Source of the DNA: Trissonchulus latispiculum
Lineage: Eukaryota > Nematoda > Enoplea > Enoplida > Ironidae
Reading direction: 5' to 3'
Assembly: GCA_030248195.1 (NCBI GenBank)
Contig: JASAND010030439.1
Coordinates: 42,035 to 106,034 of the forward strand
DNA length: 64,000 bases
Part shown: positions 1 to 10,700 of the stretch, one piece after another
Layout of the letters: each line of letters starts with the position of its first letter
Position numbering within the stretch: the stretch's first letter is position 1
Translations under genes and position numbers: made by a program
The notes under the pieces: model-generated
Told to the model about the DNA's origin: nothing
The model's input: only the letters and a program-made list of their open reading frames with translations
The model's database searches: none

Positions 1-1780
1 CAAGGTTGGACAGATGCGTAAATTTTTAAACTAAGAAATAATAATAGAGAATATTTGTGTTTATTGCTGTATTTAACTTCAGTACTGTTCTTCACTTTAT
101 TTTTTATAGTTTATGCATTGTTCTAAAATATTTTATTTGCTTATATTTTATTAAATTTTAAAAATCTCTTACTTGATCTTGTTAATTTAATATAACATTT
201 ATTAGATATCGTTCCAATTATTGATCGCTACTAATAATTAATTTTAATTATTTTAGGTATAGTCAGGGGGGGGGGGGAACTTAAATAGGGAAGCAAGCCT
301 CCAACTTTTTCTTCGTTTGGATTTGGATCGGTTTGAGTATACCGTTACGTACCGTGGGCAAATACCTATCCAATCGTATATTCAAACTTCTCTTACACCT
401 CTCTCAGCTTTGGCAGTAACAGGATTTGTCCAGGTTTTTTTACCCGCCAATCGGGGAAAAAACCTGGTGCGGGGAAAAAACATGGCACGGATTTCTAGCA
501 AGCAACCATTTAGAGTGGTTTAAAAGCGTTGTTTCAGCTGTTTTTAGCGTGCAAAACTACCTAGGCACCATTCTAGCGTCACAACAAGCTTAAAACCCGA
601 TTTTTTGGTCAAAATGCCAAATCCGACGTACCTAACCTGTTTGGGCATTAAACCTGCTGGGAACTGGACACAATATGCAGAATATCGCTAGAAATAAGTT
701 AGTTGTGCTAAAAATTGCAATATCCCATCATTTTTTAAGTTTTTTGAAAATTTTCATTTTTACCATTGAAACTTATGAAACCTAGCATGTTGATGCTGCA
801 AATCAAATTTTCGAGCTAGAAGCTTCAAAAATGCCCAAAATTGGCATATTTTGAGGTTTTTAATGGTTTTAAAGCATTCTCTTTCATATAGGAGCATTAG
901 TTACGCCTTCCTGAAGCATACGCAAAAATTTGAAAATTTGGTCACCATGTTTTTTCCCCGCTCTAGTGGACCCAATGTGGGGGAAAAAACATGGTCAAAT
1001 TTTTTTACTGGGTTGACGTAGGGGAAAACCACTATTGCCATGTGATAGAGCAAGTCGAATTATGCCCGCATGCAAATTTATAGCAGCCAAAGTTTGATAG
1101 TTGGTTAGATATATACTTGCAAACTTTCGAAAATCCTTAGCATTTTGGCCCATTTTGGGAGGTCAACTTTGGTCAAGTACTGTGCTTACAGATTCGAACT
1201 CAGAAACCAATCTGGTACTGTAGGGTATACTTCTAGACTTGCTCTTTCTAATGGGCTATACTAGGCAGCTGCAGCGGCTATGGTTGGGGAGTAGGCGACC
1301 ATGTTTTTCCCCCTCTTTTCCGGCATGTTCCCCCCCCCCTGACTATATTTACTTATGAAATTTTGGTGCTGCCATTTTAGCGAAACTTAAAATTGAAACC
1401 AACAGTGAAATTAACAAGAATTAAATTTACATCTTTACGTTTTATGGTATGCTAGCGTATAATTATTTATTCATATATATACGTATGTATATATTACCTA
1501 ATCTCTTGTTAATTGAAATTTCATATAAATAAGTAAATAATTATTAAACTAAAATGTTATATACATAAAATTAACAAGGTCAAATAAGATATTTTAAAAT
1601 TTAATAAAATATAAGCTAATAAAATATAGTAGCAAGCTTTAGAACAATGAATAAACTATAAAAGTAAAGTGAAGAACAGTACTGAAGTTTAATTACAGCT
1701 ATATACATACGTATATATAAACACAAATATTCTCCATTATTCCTTCTTAGTTTAAAAATTTACGCATCTGTCCAACCCTG
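1..1780. mobile_element. DNA transposon-like element with ~200 bp inverted ends, cut by the window edge
   Basis: The first ~200 bases reappear as the reverse complement at about 1560-1780. The outermost ~60 bp match almost perfectly (left end reads TTGGACAGATGCGTAAAT; the right end is its complement). The arms are AT-rich and contain no reading frame. The interior is largely taken up by a second element (260-1345). The left terminus may lie outside the window, so no target duplication can be assigned. The superfamily is unknown and no transposase is visible. Confidence 0.75.
260..1345. mobile_element. Nested 1.09 kb element with TAGTCAG + poly-G ends and TA duplication
   Basis: The left end reads TAGTCAG followed by 12 G and AAC. 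The right end is GTT, 10 C, then CTGACTA. Each end is bordered by TA, consistent with a TA target duplication as made by Tc1/mariner-like transposases. The interior has no transposase frame. It carries several copies, in both orientations, of a short GGGGAAAAAACATGG-like motif (about 443, 473 and 970 forward; about 946 and 1299 reverse). It sits inside the larger inverted-repeat element, so it inserted later. Confidence 0.65.
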
Positions 1781-1782
1781 TT

Positions 1783-1945
1783 CTGGACACATAGATAATT
1801 TACTCATCTGTCCGGACAGAATGCGATAATTGTAAGAGTTTATCTATCTGTCTACACACATGCATAATTTATCTATCTGTCTACACACATGCATAATTTA
1901 TCTATCTGTCTGGACGCTTTCAGAAGTGTCCAATTTACTCATCTG
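1783..1945. repeat. Degenerate ~29 bp tandem repeat beside the transposon end
   Basis: At least two perfect copies of a ~29 bp unit built around CTATCTGTCTACACACATGC lie at 1840-1900. Diverged copies on both sides share ATCTGTCYGGAC. The unit resembles the terminal motif (CATCTGTCCAA) of the neighbouring transposon, so the array may derive from its end. Confidence 0.6.
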
Positions 1946-2210
1946 CCCGTAACATATATAAGTAGTAAAAAGTAAGCAAAAACATGGTTTAAAAACACGT
2001 TCATAGCTCTGTGCAGTTAAATATATTAAGTTTTCATAGCAATTGTCAAAAAATAAAAAATCTTTTGATTTTAGCTTTTTTATCAAAAATACCAATTGGA
2101 ACCGGAACCGGTAGTCAAGAACCGGAACCGGTCCCAGCACTACTTCCAAGAACGTAGCGTGGCTGGCTGGCGGGACAACAGTTAGTTATTCATCCGTATT
2201 GGTGATTCAA

Positions 2211-2569
2211 TATGGTCAAGGTCTACGGGGATGTTTTGCGGGTGACTTTGGAGGACGAGGCGTCTGCTTTGTATTCCGAATTTTTAACACGGAAGAGGAG
2301 ACATGGTCGATGTTGATATTTGGGTTTGTTGTGTTGGGCGCCCAGCCTCCTATGAACAGCCGAGGCGATGTGAGGAGGCCCTGCAGTATTTTGACGTTGA
2401 GGGCGCATCCTTGTATGTGGACGTTCTCAGGGCACTGTACGGGAAATGGCGTCGTGGTGAGCTTTCTACTGTAGAAAGCGAGGAAGACAAGACAAGACTA
2501 AAAAGTTTTGAACATCGATTTCTCAAAACTGTAGAATCGGCCAAAAGCTCTTTTGGATCGATGATATGA
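2211..2569 (+). pseudogene. Frameshifted coding remnant, unknown protein
   Basis: An ATG at 2211 opens a 34-codon frame that looks coding, with balanced codons and GC content well above the flanks. It stops at about 2313. A second frame, open from about 2303 to 2569, continues in the same style and has a charged, helical end (motif RALYGKWRRGEL, then acidic/basic residues). The change of frame with no good splice site between suggests a frameshift, though an intron is not excluded. The 3' part runs into sequence shared with the dispersed R1 repeat, so the last ~15 codons are repeat-derived. I do not recognise the family. Reading frames on the opposite strand here are shadows. Confidence 0.4.
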
Positions 2570-2720
2570 AGGACATGTGGACCGAGGGGCATTTTTGGAT
2601 TGGATCTATAGGTCTTAATGCTCCAGGAAATTATCCAGAAAATTTCTTTTCATCAAAAATGCGGGACTGGTTCCAGAATGTTGAAAAGCACCAAAATAAG
2701 ATATTTGTAAAGGTACATCC
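2500..2720. repeat. Partial copy of dispersed repeat R1
   Basis: The segment from CATCGATTTCTCAAAACTGT onward, including the ACCGAGGGGCATTTTTGG stretch and a GCGGGACTGGTTCCAGAATG stretch, recurs at 57.6-58.3 kb, 59.3-59.6 kb and 63.3-63.6 kb in one or both orientations. Here only the two ends of that homology are joined, so this is an internally deleted copy. Confidence 0.65.
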
Positions 2721-2728
2721 CCTTTCAG

Positions 2729-2866
2729 AAAACTGAAGCCTACAGGGTCAAATTTACACCGGCGATACCAGCATCTTACATAAGTTTGAAGCTCGTTTCA
2801 GCTCTCGCTGAAGCTGATGATTGGTATTTTAGATACATTTCAAATGTTTATTTGCATCAACGTTAG
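2729..2866 (+). pseudogene. Exon-like segment after the R1 fragment
   Basis: A CCCCTTTCAG acceptor-like site at about 2720-2729 is followed by an open frame of about 45 codons rich in Leu/Ala/Tyr (motif SLKLVSALAEADDWYFRY), ending at a TAG at about 2866. It could be a later exon of the remnant at 2211-2569, separated by the inserted repeat. The protein is not recognised. This is inference from frame and splice signals only. Confidence 0.3.
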
Positions 2867-2869
2867 TGA

Positions 2870-3425
2870 TCTTATTCCTTCTGTTTGGCTATAAATTAAA
2901 TAATAGCATGCTTGAAAAATCAGGAACCTGTATTGCTTTATTTAGCGTGTTCATGCTGTTTCTTCGGCTTCTCTTTTTCCACTTTTCTGAAGTAGATTTG
3001 CAAAATGTAAAACTCGACGAATTGTTTAAAACTTCTTATTCTAATTCCAAAAAGCAATTGAAGAAACTGGACACTTTCCTTCGCATGTGAATGGCAGAGT
3101 GTCGAATGAAGGCTTGAACAAGCTTATATATCCGATGACTAAGATAAGTTAAGGAAATCTTAGAGCTGGCTTTCTCAGTTTTTTCATCATTTTCAATCAT
3201 TTTCTCAAAAATTGGGAAATGGAAAGTGGTTTAGTCAGGACGCAAAAAACAAACAATAATATAATAATAATAAAATAAAAATAATTTTTAACACTGTAGG
3301 AAACTTTGAAAATTACCAGTGCTTAAACGGCTTCTGAAGCAAAAGTCGATCGAAGCTCAGATATAGAAAACGAAAAGTTTGAGGAAGTAATCTGAAAAAC
3401 CGAGCCGAGCCATCTGCAGAAGAAG
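2870..3425. other. No identifiable feature
   Basis: AT-rich sequence. A 74-codon hydrophobic frame at 2866-3090 lacks recognisable motifs and is not called. An (ATA)n-like run occurs at about 3255-3285. Confidence 0.5.
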
Positions 3426-3427
3426 TC

Positions 3428-4190
3428 TATTACTTTTTGTGCTTTTGTGCTTTGTGCTTTTGTCCTTTTCTATGAGTGCTTTGTGCTTTGTCCTTTGTGC
3501 TTTTGTCCTTTGTCCTTTGTGCTTTGTGCTCACGAGGACGCGTTCATACTTCCCGTGGGGGACAGTAAAGCACACGTCGAGATTTAGTCACCTGACATGA
3601 ATACACAAGAAGTATTCCGCCCAAATTAAATAGAAAAGCAGGTTTGAAAAATTTCAAAGACAAAAATATAAGGTTGTCATTGATCAACTTCTAAACCACA
3701 TATTTGCCAAAGCAACAACATAAAATAATTTGGAAAATATTTGTTAGCCAATGAGCCAAAGCGGTTATAAAAATTACCAAAGTTAGGATAGCATATTGAA
3801 ATTAAATTAAAATTAAATGCCTACATTTTAATTTTTTATAATTTTCCTATTTTTCCATCATTTATTTCTATGTCTTCCTTAATACCGTATTCTATCTCTT
3901 CTGATTCTGTTGGATAATGCCAAAAACACTGGAATTTGATTGGCTAAGCACAAAAGCACAACTCAAAATGTTGAACTCTGCTCAACATTCGAAAGCACAC
4001 CCGAAAGCACAAAAGCACAAAGCAAAAAGCACATTTTTGAAGTATGAATTAGAAAAGCATAAAGCACTGTGCTTTTCCAAAAAGTATGAACCGGGAAGCA
4101 CAAAGCACAAAAGGACAACGCACAAAGCACAAAGCACAAAGCACAAAGCACAAAAGGACAAAGCACAAACACACGAAGTATGAACCGGGC
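3428..4190. repeat. Inverted arrays of GCACAAA/GGACAAA-type simple repeat
   Basis: 3428-3535 is an irregular array of TTTGTGC and TTTGTCC units. About 400 bp downstream, 3945-4170 is the complementary array (GCACAAA, GGACAAA). Both borders carry a TTCATACTT / AAGTATGAA motif (about 3546 and 4083/4176) in inverted orientation. The layout is that of a fold-back simple-repeat element. Frames read through it on both strands are compositional artefacts. Confidence 0.65.
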
Positions 4191-4855
4191 CTAAGGGGGG
4201 GGGGTCACCGGGTACCAAATTTTATAGTCACCGATTTCACTCATTTTTAGGTATAATATACCCCCATATGTGTCCAAAAGCAAGACAAATTTTTAGAGTC
4301 CAAGGTCAATCCAGTGAAGAGATGTTGCAGTTCTAATCCCTACAATTTCGTAAGGGCTTCGAAGACGTGTACACATAGGATGACAAAACACTACGGTATG
4401 GCCACTACATCAAATTGAAGCCTCTATCTTGGGCTATTTATTGCTGTGCAAATGACAATGATACGCCAAGCAACGAGCGAGAAACGGCGTTTGAACGATT
4501 TGATCAAGCTCCTTCCGACTGTTATTTACTTCAAAATTTAATGCGCTTTAACTTCCTCATACTGCTTTGTAGAAACTTGGTGCAATTAGATAAAATGTTC
4601 AGGACATCGAGAGCTTCAATTTGATATAAAATTTGGCTAATTCTAAAAATTTGAAAATTTGCCATTTTTTGACTATAGGACTCCGTCATCGCACTGAGGC
4701 ATGCGTCCACAGTTAAACACCAGCAATTGCAGTGAAACGTAGCACACATCTTCCTTTCATATGTGCAAACTGGCACACCGAAATTGGTTGGAATAGATCG
4801 GCTTTCACCCGACATATCCAAAAATTGAGAAAATGTATTTTGAGGCAAAACGCCA
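4190..4855. other. No identifiable gene; G-run then unique sequence
   Basis: Begins with an 11-G tract at about 4194. Short overlapping frames on both strands (4531-4887 minus, 4732-5058 plus) carry no recognisable domain and are not called. Confidence 0.4.
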
Positions 4856-4856
4856 A

Positions 4857-5193
4857 CGCGGTAACCAAAAGTATGAACTATCCACAAGTGGCAGCATGGA
4901 TTTTGCGTATGGAAATTGAACCTCTATTTGTGTACTGTGTTAATATCTATACGAGAAATCTGTGCAGTAAACGGTTAGTTCAGGCCACGACGAAATATTT
5001 CTTTGGTGACGTTTTTGTAAGTCAAATTTGTGCAAAAACCGGCTTCACCCAATTTTGAAAATTTTTAGAAAATCACTGAGCTAACACAAAAATACCTCAT
5101 ATAGATATTAACACGCTACCTAGTCCAGATTAACATTTTGCCCAGCTATAGCTCGTTTACTCTTGCACAGCGCTCAAACTTTTGGTTACCGCG
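4857..5193. repeat. Old ~337 bp palindrome
   Basis: Two perfect inverted pairs share one axis: a 16-bp pair (4857-4872 with 5178-5193, CGCGGTAACCAAAAGT) and a 15-bp pair (4937-4951 with 5100-5114, GTGTTAATATCTATA). The sequence between them is diverged. This fits a decayed hairpin MITE. Confidence 0.6.
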
Positions 5194-5394
5194 AAATTTT
5201 CCTAACTTTTTAATTTTCCTATGTTTAACACATGTCGGGGCCACCTTTGGAGGACTATTGTGAATGATAGGGTAAGTTTTGCAACAAACGCAACTGTCTT
5301 GTTTTGGGGACCCATGGGGACTACAAAATATGTGAAAATGAGAAAAATCGGAGATTTTCGAAAATTCGCGACCCCCCCCCCCTTAAGTCTCAAT

Positions 5395-5600
5395 GTGCAC
5401 TGTAGCGCTTCTACCAGGGCTGAACCAAGAAGAAACCAAGGACAAGCCCAAGACGGGAGGCGTCGGTTTCGAACCACGGCCCTTCTGACTCCAGAGCAGA
5501 CATGCTAACCAACTACACCACAGGGCCATCAGCTGAACTCCCATTTCAGGCTTATCAATCTTTCCTATGCCTGCTTCCCTTACATTTCCCCCGGGTTTCA
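5395..5600 (-). mobile_element. tRNA-derived SINE, copy 1
   Basis: On the minus strand from 5527 the sequence begins like a tRNA. It has an A box TGGTGTAGTTGG (plus-strand 5509-5520) and a B box GGTTCGAAACC (5465-5475), spaced as in a tRNA gene (about 34 bp apart). The tRNA-like 3' acceptor does not pair with the 5' end, and a non-tRNA body follows (CCCGTCTTGGGCTTGTCC...). This is the architecture of a SINE. The flanking sequence at 5528-5590 also recurs at copy 2, so the repeat unit extends upstream. Confidence 0.7.
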
Positions 5601-5614
5601 TTTAAGACGCTCCC

Positions 5615-6060
5615 GCGGCTTACTCAACTCGGAATCGAACCGAGAGCACGTCCAGCTGCTCCCCCAACGCACGTTCCTTGACCCCTGTTAGATCCAACCA
5701 ACCAGAAGCAACTACTGGGGGACCGGCGACAGGAGTTCAATCCGTGTCCTGAGACAACATCGACACATGTAGCGCTTCTACCAGGGCTGGTGGACCAAGA
5801 AGAAACCAAGGACAAGCCCAAGACGGGAGGTGTCAGACACCCTTGTACCCACAAAACCAGGACCTAGAAGAGAGAAGAGAGAAGGGAAGAGGGGGGTTCA
5901 GCTTTTCACTCACCATTGAAATTAAAGAATTGGCGAAGAAATTTTGAACCACGGCCCTTCTGACTCCGGAGCAGACATGCTAACCAACTACACCACAGGA
6001 CCATCAGCTGAACTCCCATATCAGGCTATCTTTCGTATGCCTGCTTCCCTTACAGCAATA
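5615..6060 (-). mobile_element. tRNA-derived SINE, copy 2, interrupted, plus a second B-box-like site
   Basis: The tRNA-like head recurs at about 5945-6002 (same A box; B box degraded). The SINE body recurs at about 5765-5835, so the copy is split by ~110 bp that includes an AGAGAAG-type purine run. A separate perfect B-box-like GGTTCGATTCC lies on the minus strand at about 5632-5645 without a convincing A box. Clustered SINE fragments explain this region; no functional tRNA is called. Confidence 0.55.
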
Positions 6061-6560
6061 TAAGCAATTTTTACCTACTGTAAAATAGGTTGAATTCGTA
6101 GCACAACTTGGCAAAGTGGTTCTCCAAAATGGTTTTTCGTGGTTGTTTGGTGTGTTGTAAGGCTATATTTTGTTTGATTGATTTTTATTCGATTTGTTTC
6201 ATTACAACTTTATTTATTGTGTCACCTATCGTGTTTCTCATATGTTACAATAATTGTGTAATAATAAGTGTAATGGAATTTTCTTGTTACAGGAATGTTT
6301 TGGTCCAATGAAATGATGAAAAGTCATTTTGTCCGTTTTGCAAAACCAGGAAAATTTCACCAGCTTAGCAAAGTAATATTCTTTGCTCAGAATGATTATA
6401 CATACAAGATCATCCGATAGCTTTTGTTGAAATTCGTTATATTTCTAAAAGTGGTAGATAGAAACGACAAGTTTTGATGTAAGTATTATTTTGCAGAACT
6501 TTTTAGTAAGAAAAAAATTGAATGTTGATGACAAGGCAAATGTCCTGGATGGACTGCTAT
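6061..6560. other. No identifiable feature
   Basis: AT-rich. A 67-codon hydrophobic frame at 6108-6311 has no recognisable domain. Confidence 0.4.
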
Positions 6561-6565
6561 ATAAT

Positions 6566-7010
6566 TTTAGGGTCTTTCCCATTTTACCCCCCCCGCCACC
6601 CAAAATTTTAAAACTTGACCAAATGAGCTAAAATTGGGTACGGGTATGTTTTCGACCACGCTGAGTTCAAATATCGCAAGATCTTTCGATTTAGCGAAAT
6701 TCGATTTTTGTTCTGCCTGGAGGCAGAACTATTGTCACGGAAAATAGCCATGTTTAGCACTATGGACGCCCTTCTCTGCTTTTGCTCTTCCTATCTTCAG
6801 CATTGGCTTAGTATGTTGCCACTGCTCGTTTTTTTAGCCGGAGGAGGCCTGCTGCTTGCAAACTCAGCTATTTTAACTTCTTTTAATTCTGGGTTTATGT
6901 CTGCGAGATCTATTGTGGCTTGAGATATGGTTAAATTTTTCGTCCGGTTCCCCAAAGTCAGTTTTCCAATTGTGCTCATGTTGGCACCCCCCCCCGCTGA
7001 TTTTTGATTC
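6566..7010. mobile_element. Degenerate copy of foldback family FB
   Basis: The left end GGGTCTTTCCCATTTTACCC, a C-run, CTTGACCAAATGAGCTAAAA and GTATGTTTTCGACCACGCTG match the left arm of the FB copies at 18931 and 50489. The usual central hairpin is replaced by unrelated sequence. That sequence contains a small hairpin TTCTGCCTGGAGGCAGAAC (about 6711), and a related hairpin occurs at about 44279. The right part ends in another C-run at about 6987. Confidence 0.55.
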
Positions 7011-7029
7011 CACAGAATTGCTGTCAAAG

Positions 7030-7785
7030 ATGTCTTATTTATGCAAATTAGGTAATCAACATCGGCAAACAGTTCTTAGTTGGCAACTTGGCTGATTAGT
7101 AGCACCACAGTACTGTTCTCAACTAGCTTTCGTCTCTAAGTTTGAAAATTTGCAAACATTACTTGAAGGACTTGAAAATTGGAAAGTTTCATTAGGTTTT
7201 AGAAAAAAATCCAGAGAATAAAATCTGATAGTTAATACCTACAAAAGCAATATTAATTCATGCTAATGTACCCAGGATTTTGACACTAGGAACATCACTA
7301 AACCCAATATCGTGTTCAGAATTAACAGCAAGATCAATTTCAGATTGGTTTTTAGCACCCGGACCGTCTCTTTGAGTGCATCCCATATGAGCGGGTGTAT
7401 AAAATCAGGCCCATTTCAGAATTGACTTATAAACTTCCCGTTTAGACTCAATCCCGAAGTTAGAATCAGACCCTAGACTCGACTCTGAAATAAAAAGCCA
7501 ATCCTTAGTTTGAAGCCGATCCTAGTTATGATTATAAAACGGGACCACTTTAAAATGGCTATTTGGTGCGAAAGCCTTATAACAATGCAATATTAAGCGG
7601 TAAAGCATTGCGGTAAGTTTAGCGAAAATACTTTTGTTTTCAGAAATGGCGAGTTAGGTCTAGGTGTGGTGCAGAACGTTAACTTGAGTCCACCTGTTTT
7701 CAAAATTCGGAATTATCTTTTAAATAAAATCAGCGCATTAGTATACCTCGTGCTCAGTTGCAGAACCATTCCCCCTTTTGGGGGC
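7030..7785. other. No identifiable feature
   Basis: Unique AT-rich sequence between the FB fragment and the satellite. I see no gene, repeat or RNA signature. Confidence 0.4.
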
Positions 7786-7789
7786 CTTC

Positions 7790-10700
7790 TTGACTTAGAC
7801 TAAGGCCTTGTTGACCTCATATGCTATAGAACTAGACATGTGTAAGCGCTGCAGTCAATTGTAGCCAATTTTATTACGTCGCGTTGTTGCAGACAGCAGC
7901 TGAAAGTAGGTGCAGACACGGTGGTGCGGACCTCAGATTTGGTGGTGCGTACTTACAAGTCAAGTAAATTTCATGACTAAGACTGAGGGCTTGCTGACCA
8001 ATTATATTGTAATACTATACATCTGTAATACTATAAAATTATACATTGTTGATCTTGTTGAGTCTGTTGAGTCTGTAGATGGTGTAGAGTCTGTTGAGAG
8101 TGTAGAGTCTGTAGATGGCGTTGAGTCTGTTGAGTCTGTTGAACTTGTTGAGTCTGTTGATCTTGTTGAGTCTGTTGAGTCTGTAGATGGTGTAGAGTCT
8201 GTTGAGAGTGTAGAGTCTGTTTATGGTGTTGAGTATGTTGAGTCTGTTGAACTTGTTGAGTATGTAGATATGCTTCTCATATGCTATAGAACTAGACAGG
8301 TGTAAGCGCTGTAGTCAATTGTAGCCAATTTTATTACGTCGCGTTGTTGCAGACAGCAGCTGAAAGTAGGTGCAGACACGGTGGTGCGGACCTCAGATTT
8401 GGTGGTGCGAACTTACAAGTCAAGTAAATTTCATGACTAAGACTGAGGGCTTGCTGACCAATTATATTGTAATACTATACATCTGTAAGCGTTACAGTAA
8501 GTCGGAGCCAATTCATTACGTAGCTATGCTCCAAACAACAGCTGAAAGTAGGTTCAGGCACGGTGGTGCAGACCTCAGATTTGGTGGTGCGGACTAAAAA
8601 GACAGGTGAAGCTTATGACTTAGTCTAAGGCCTTGTTGACCTCATATGCTATGGAACTAGACATGTGTAAGCGCTGCAGTCAATTGTAGCCAATTTTATT
8701 ACGTCGCGTTGTTGCAGACAGCAGCTGAAAGTAGGTGCAGACACGGTGGTGCGGACCTCAGATTTGGTGGTGCGGACTTACAAGTCAAGTAAATTTCATG
8801 ACTAAGACTGAGGGCTTGTTGATCAATTATATTGCAATACTATACATCTGTAAGCGTTACAATAAGTCGGAGACAAATTCATTACCACACTTTGCTGCAG
8901 ACAGCAGCTGAAAGTAGGTGCACACACGGTGGTGCGGACCTCAGATTTGGTGGTGCGGACTTACAAGTCAAGTAAAGTTCATGACTAAGACTGAGGGCTT
9001 GTTGACCAATTATATTGCAATACTATACATCTGTAAGCATTACAGTAAGTCGAAGCCAATTTCATTACGTAGCTATGCTGCAAACAACAACTGAAAGTAG
9101 GTTCAGGCACGGTGGTGCAGACCTCAGATTTGGTGGTGCGGACTAAAAAGACAGGTGAAGCTTATGACTTAGTCTAAGGCCTTGTTGACCTCATATGCTA
9201 TGGAACTAGACATGTGTAAGCGCTGCAGTCAATTGCAGCCAATTTTATTACGTCGCGTTGTTGCAGACAGCAGCTGAAAGTAGGTGCAGACACGGTGGTG
9301 CGGCCCCAGATTTGGTGGTGCGAACTTACAAGTCAAGTAAATTTCATGACTAAGACTGAGGGCTTGCTGACCAATTATATTGTAATACTATACATCTGTA
9401 ATACTATAAAATTATACATTGTTGATCTTGTTGAGTCTGTTGAGTCTGTAGATGGTGTAGAGTCTGTTGAGAGTGTAGAGTCTGTAGATGGCGTTGAGTC
9501 TGTTGAGTCTGTTGAACTTGTTGAGTCTGTTGATCTTGTTGAGTCTGTTGAGTCTGTAGATGGTGTAGAGTCTGTTGAGAGTGTAGAGTCTGTTTATGGT
9601 GTTGAGTATGTTGAGTCTGTTGAACTTGTTGAGTATGTAGATATGCTTCTCATATGCTATAGATCTAGACAGGTGTAAGCGCTGCAGTCAATTGTAGCCA
9701 ATTTTATTACGTCGCGTTGTTGCAGACAGCAGCTGAAAGTAGGTGCAGACACGGTGGTGCGGACCTCAGATTTGGTGGTGCGGACTTACAAGTCAAGTAA
9801 ATTTCATGACTAAGACTGAGGGCTTGTTGACCAATTATATTGTAATACTATACATCTGTAAGCGTTACAGTAAGTCGGAGCCAATTTCATTACGTAGCTA
9901 TGCTCCAAACAACAGCTGAAAGTAGGTTCAGGCACGGTGGTGCAGACCTCAGATTTGGTGGTGCGGACTAAAAAGACAGGTGAAGCTTATGACTTAGTCT
10001 AAGGCCTTGTTGACCTCATATGCTATGGAACTAGACATGTGTAAGCGCTGCAGTCAATTGTAGCCAATTTTATTACGTCGCGTTGTTGCAGACAGCAGCT
10101 GAAAGTAGGTGCAGACACGGTGGTGCGGATCTCAGATTTGGTGGTGCGGACTTACACGTCAAGTAAATTTCATGACTAAGACTGAGGGCTTGTTGACCAA
10201 TTATATTGCAATACTATACATCTGTAAGCGTTACAATAAGTCGGAGACAAATTCATTACCACACTTTGCTGCAGACAGCAGCTGAAAGTAGGTGCACACA
10301 CGGTGGTGCGGACCTCAGATTTGGTGGTGCGGACTTACAAGTCAAGTAAAGTTCATGACTAAGACTGAGGGCTTGTTGACCAATTATATTGCAATACTAT
10401 ACATCTGTAAGCATTACAGTAAGTCGAAGCCAATTTCCTTACGTAGCTATGCTGCAAACAACAACTGAAAGTAGGTTCAGGCACGGTGGTGCAGACCTCA
10501 GATTTGGTGGTGCGAACTAAAAAGACAGGTGAAGCTTATGACTTAGACTAAGGCCTTGTTGACCTCATATGCTATAGAACTAGACATGTGTAAGCGCTGC
10601 AGTCAATTGTAGCCAATTTTATTACGTCGCGTTGTTGCAGACAGCAGCTGAAAGTAGGTGCAGACACGGTGGTGCGGACCTCAGATTTGGTGGTGCGGAC

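Noticed and set aside
3917..4218. Lys/His- or Cys/Leu-rich proteins on both strands
   Set aside because: Direct translations of the GCACAAA simple repeat.
5463..5527. Functional tRNA gene on the minus strand
   Set aside because: A and B boxes are good but the acceptor ends do not pair and the same body follows in a second copy; a tRNA-derived SINE fits better.
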